A DNA stretch of 6,822 nucleotides from an uncultured Sutterella sp. (GTDB lineage: Bacteria > Pseudomonadota > Gammaproteobacteria > Burkholderiales > Burkholderiaceae_F), in the NCBI GenBank assembly GCA_934249275.1, contig CAKQKT010000095.1:1-6822 (forward strand). Direction: 5' to 3'. Of this stretch, positions 6,656-6,822 are shown piece after piece. The first letter of the stretch is position 1. The number at the start of each line of letters is the position of its first letter. The notes under the pieces were generated by a model. That model did not search any database. It saw nothing but the letters and a program-made list of their open reading frames with translations, and had not been told where the DNA came from. A program made the translations under genes and the position numbers.

Positions 6656-6676
6656 TTATCCACACGATTATCCACA
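6656..6676 (+). promoter_or_regulatory. Right tandem DnaA box pair
   Basis: Two exact TTATCCACA copies (6656-6664, 6668-6676) in the same orientation with a 3-nt spacer. This is the same geometry as the left pair but on the opposite strand, so the two pairs point outward from the region between them. Confidence 0.85.
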
Positions 6677-6731
6677 TTTCGGCGGACAACTTCCCCGTCT
6701 GAGGAGCAATACAACCTCTGCGTCAAATTGC

Positions 6732-6755
6732 TTTGCACCAGCCCGCCAGGGCAAA
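6732..6755. repeat. Imperfect hairpin between the origin and the right edge
   Basis: TTTGC(A)CC pairs with GGGCAAA around a 9-nt loop: seven pairs with one bulged A. No T-run follows on either strand, so a terminator is unlikely. Function unknown. Confidence 0.35.
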
Positions 6756-6822
6756 CGCATCTATAAAAAATAACTGAGCTTACTCAAGCCAGCCCAGAGC
6801 GTAGCCAATGCATTCGATGGCT
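6756..6822. other. Right edge, unresolved: end of a minus-strand gene or start of a plus-strand gene
   Basis: Two readings are possible. On the minus strand a frame entering from the right ends ...AIECIGYALGWLE with TAA at 6782-6780. It is followed by a 4-bp hairpin (TGAG/CTCA) and a T-rich run (6762-6772), like a weak terminator. On the plus strand ATG codons at 6810 and 6819 are in one frame (MHSMA...) and could begin dnaA or another gene, but no good ribosome binding site precedes them. With about 40 bases visible, neither is established. Confidence 0.2.

Larger units (their letters stand above)
6161..6676. other. oriC: Putative chromosomal replication origin (oriC)
   Basis: This largely non-coding stretch contains five exact matches to the DnaA box TTATNCACA: 6161-6169 and 6173-6181 on minus, and 6360-6368, 6656-6664 and 6668-6676 on plus. 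Chance would give about 0.02 in this length on both strands. Two one-mismatch sites lie between. AT-rich blocks occur, notably 6541-6610 at 69% AT by count and 6451-6475 at 80%, and are candidates for the unwinding element. All genes to the left run away from it. No complete protein gene is credible in 6186-6822. A DnaA-titrating or regulatory cluster is the alternative. dnaA itself is not seen in the window. Confidence 0.75.

Noticed and set aside
1..6822. CRISPR array, tRNA or rRNA gene, insertion sequence, toxin-antitoxin or defence system
   Set aside because: No spaced direct repeats, cloverleaf pattern, rRNA-like segment, transposase or terminal repeats were seen; the genes are ordinary housekeeping genes.

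Overview
The window reads as a chromosomal segment from a betaproteobacterium. The Fe-type SodB next to xseA, the clpS-clpA pair, the family-level protein similarities and the moderate-to-high GC would suit an anaerobic gut Burkholderiales such as the Sutterellaceae. That placement is an inference from gene content and from divergence relative to the E. coli proteins. No taxonomic marker is present.

All five confident genes lie on the minus strand and read leftward. From right to left they are xseA (exonuclease VII large subunit, 6152-4503), sodB (iron superoxide dismutase, 4360-3779), clpS (N-degron adaptor, 3627-3298), clpA (AAA+ unfoldase, 3281-639) and a DUF2199-family gene (639-130). clpS, clpA and DUF2199 are tightly packed: the first gap is 16 nt and the second junction is a TGATG stop/start overlap. 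They form a probable operon that ends in a strong symmetrical terminator at 73-104. sodB has its own leader and a likely terminator at 3727-3753.

The right end (about 6186-6822) has no convincing complete gene. It holds five exact DnaA boxes (TTATNCACA), two degenerate ones and AT-rich blocks. Two tandem box pairs with identical 3-nt spacing face outward from the region, and one of them sits in the xseA leader. This is the best candidate for the chromosomal origin of replication (oriC). All genes to its left are transcribed away from it, as expected for leading-strand genes on that arm. Having xseA rather than rpmH/rnpA as the flanking gene is unusual if this is the origin.

The most notable protein-level points are as follows. 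The D1 ATPase ring of ClpA has lost its Walker B glutamate (Asn at residue 397) along with neighbouring conserved residues, while D2 is intact. ClpA carries an acidic linker of roughly 100 extra residues between the N domain and D1. ClpS has changed residues in its N-degron pocket. XseA has a helical region about 85 residues longer than in E. coli.
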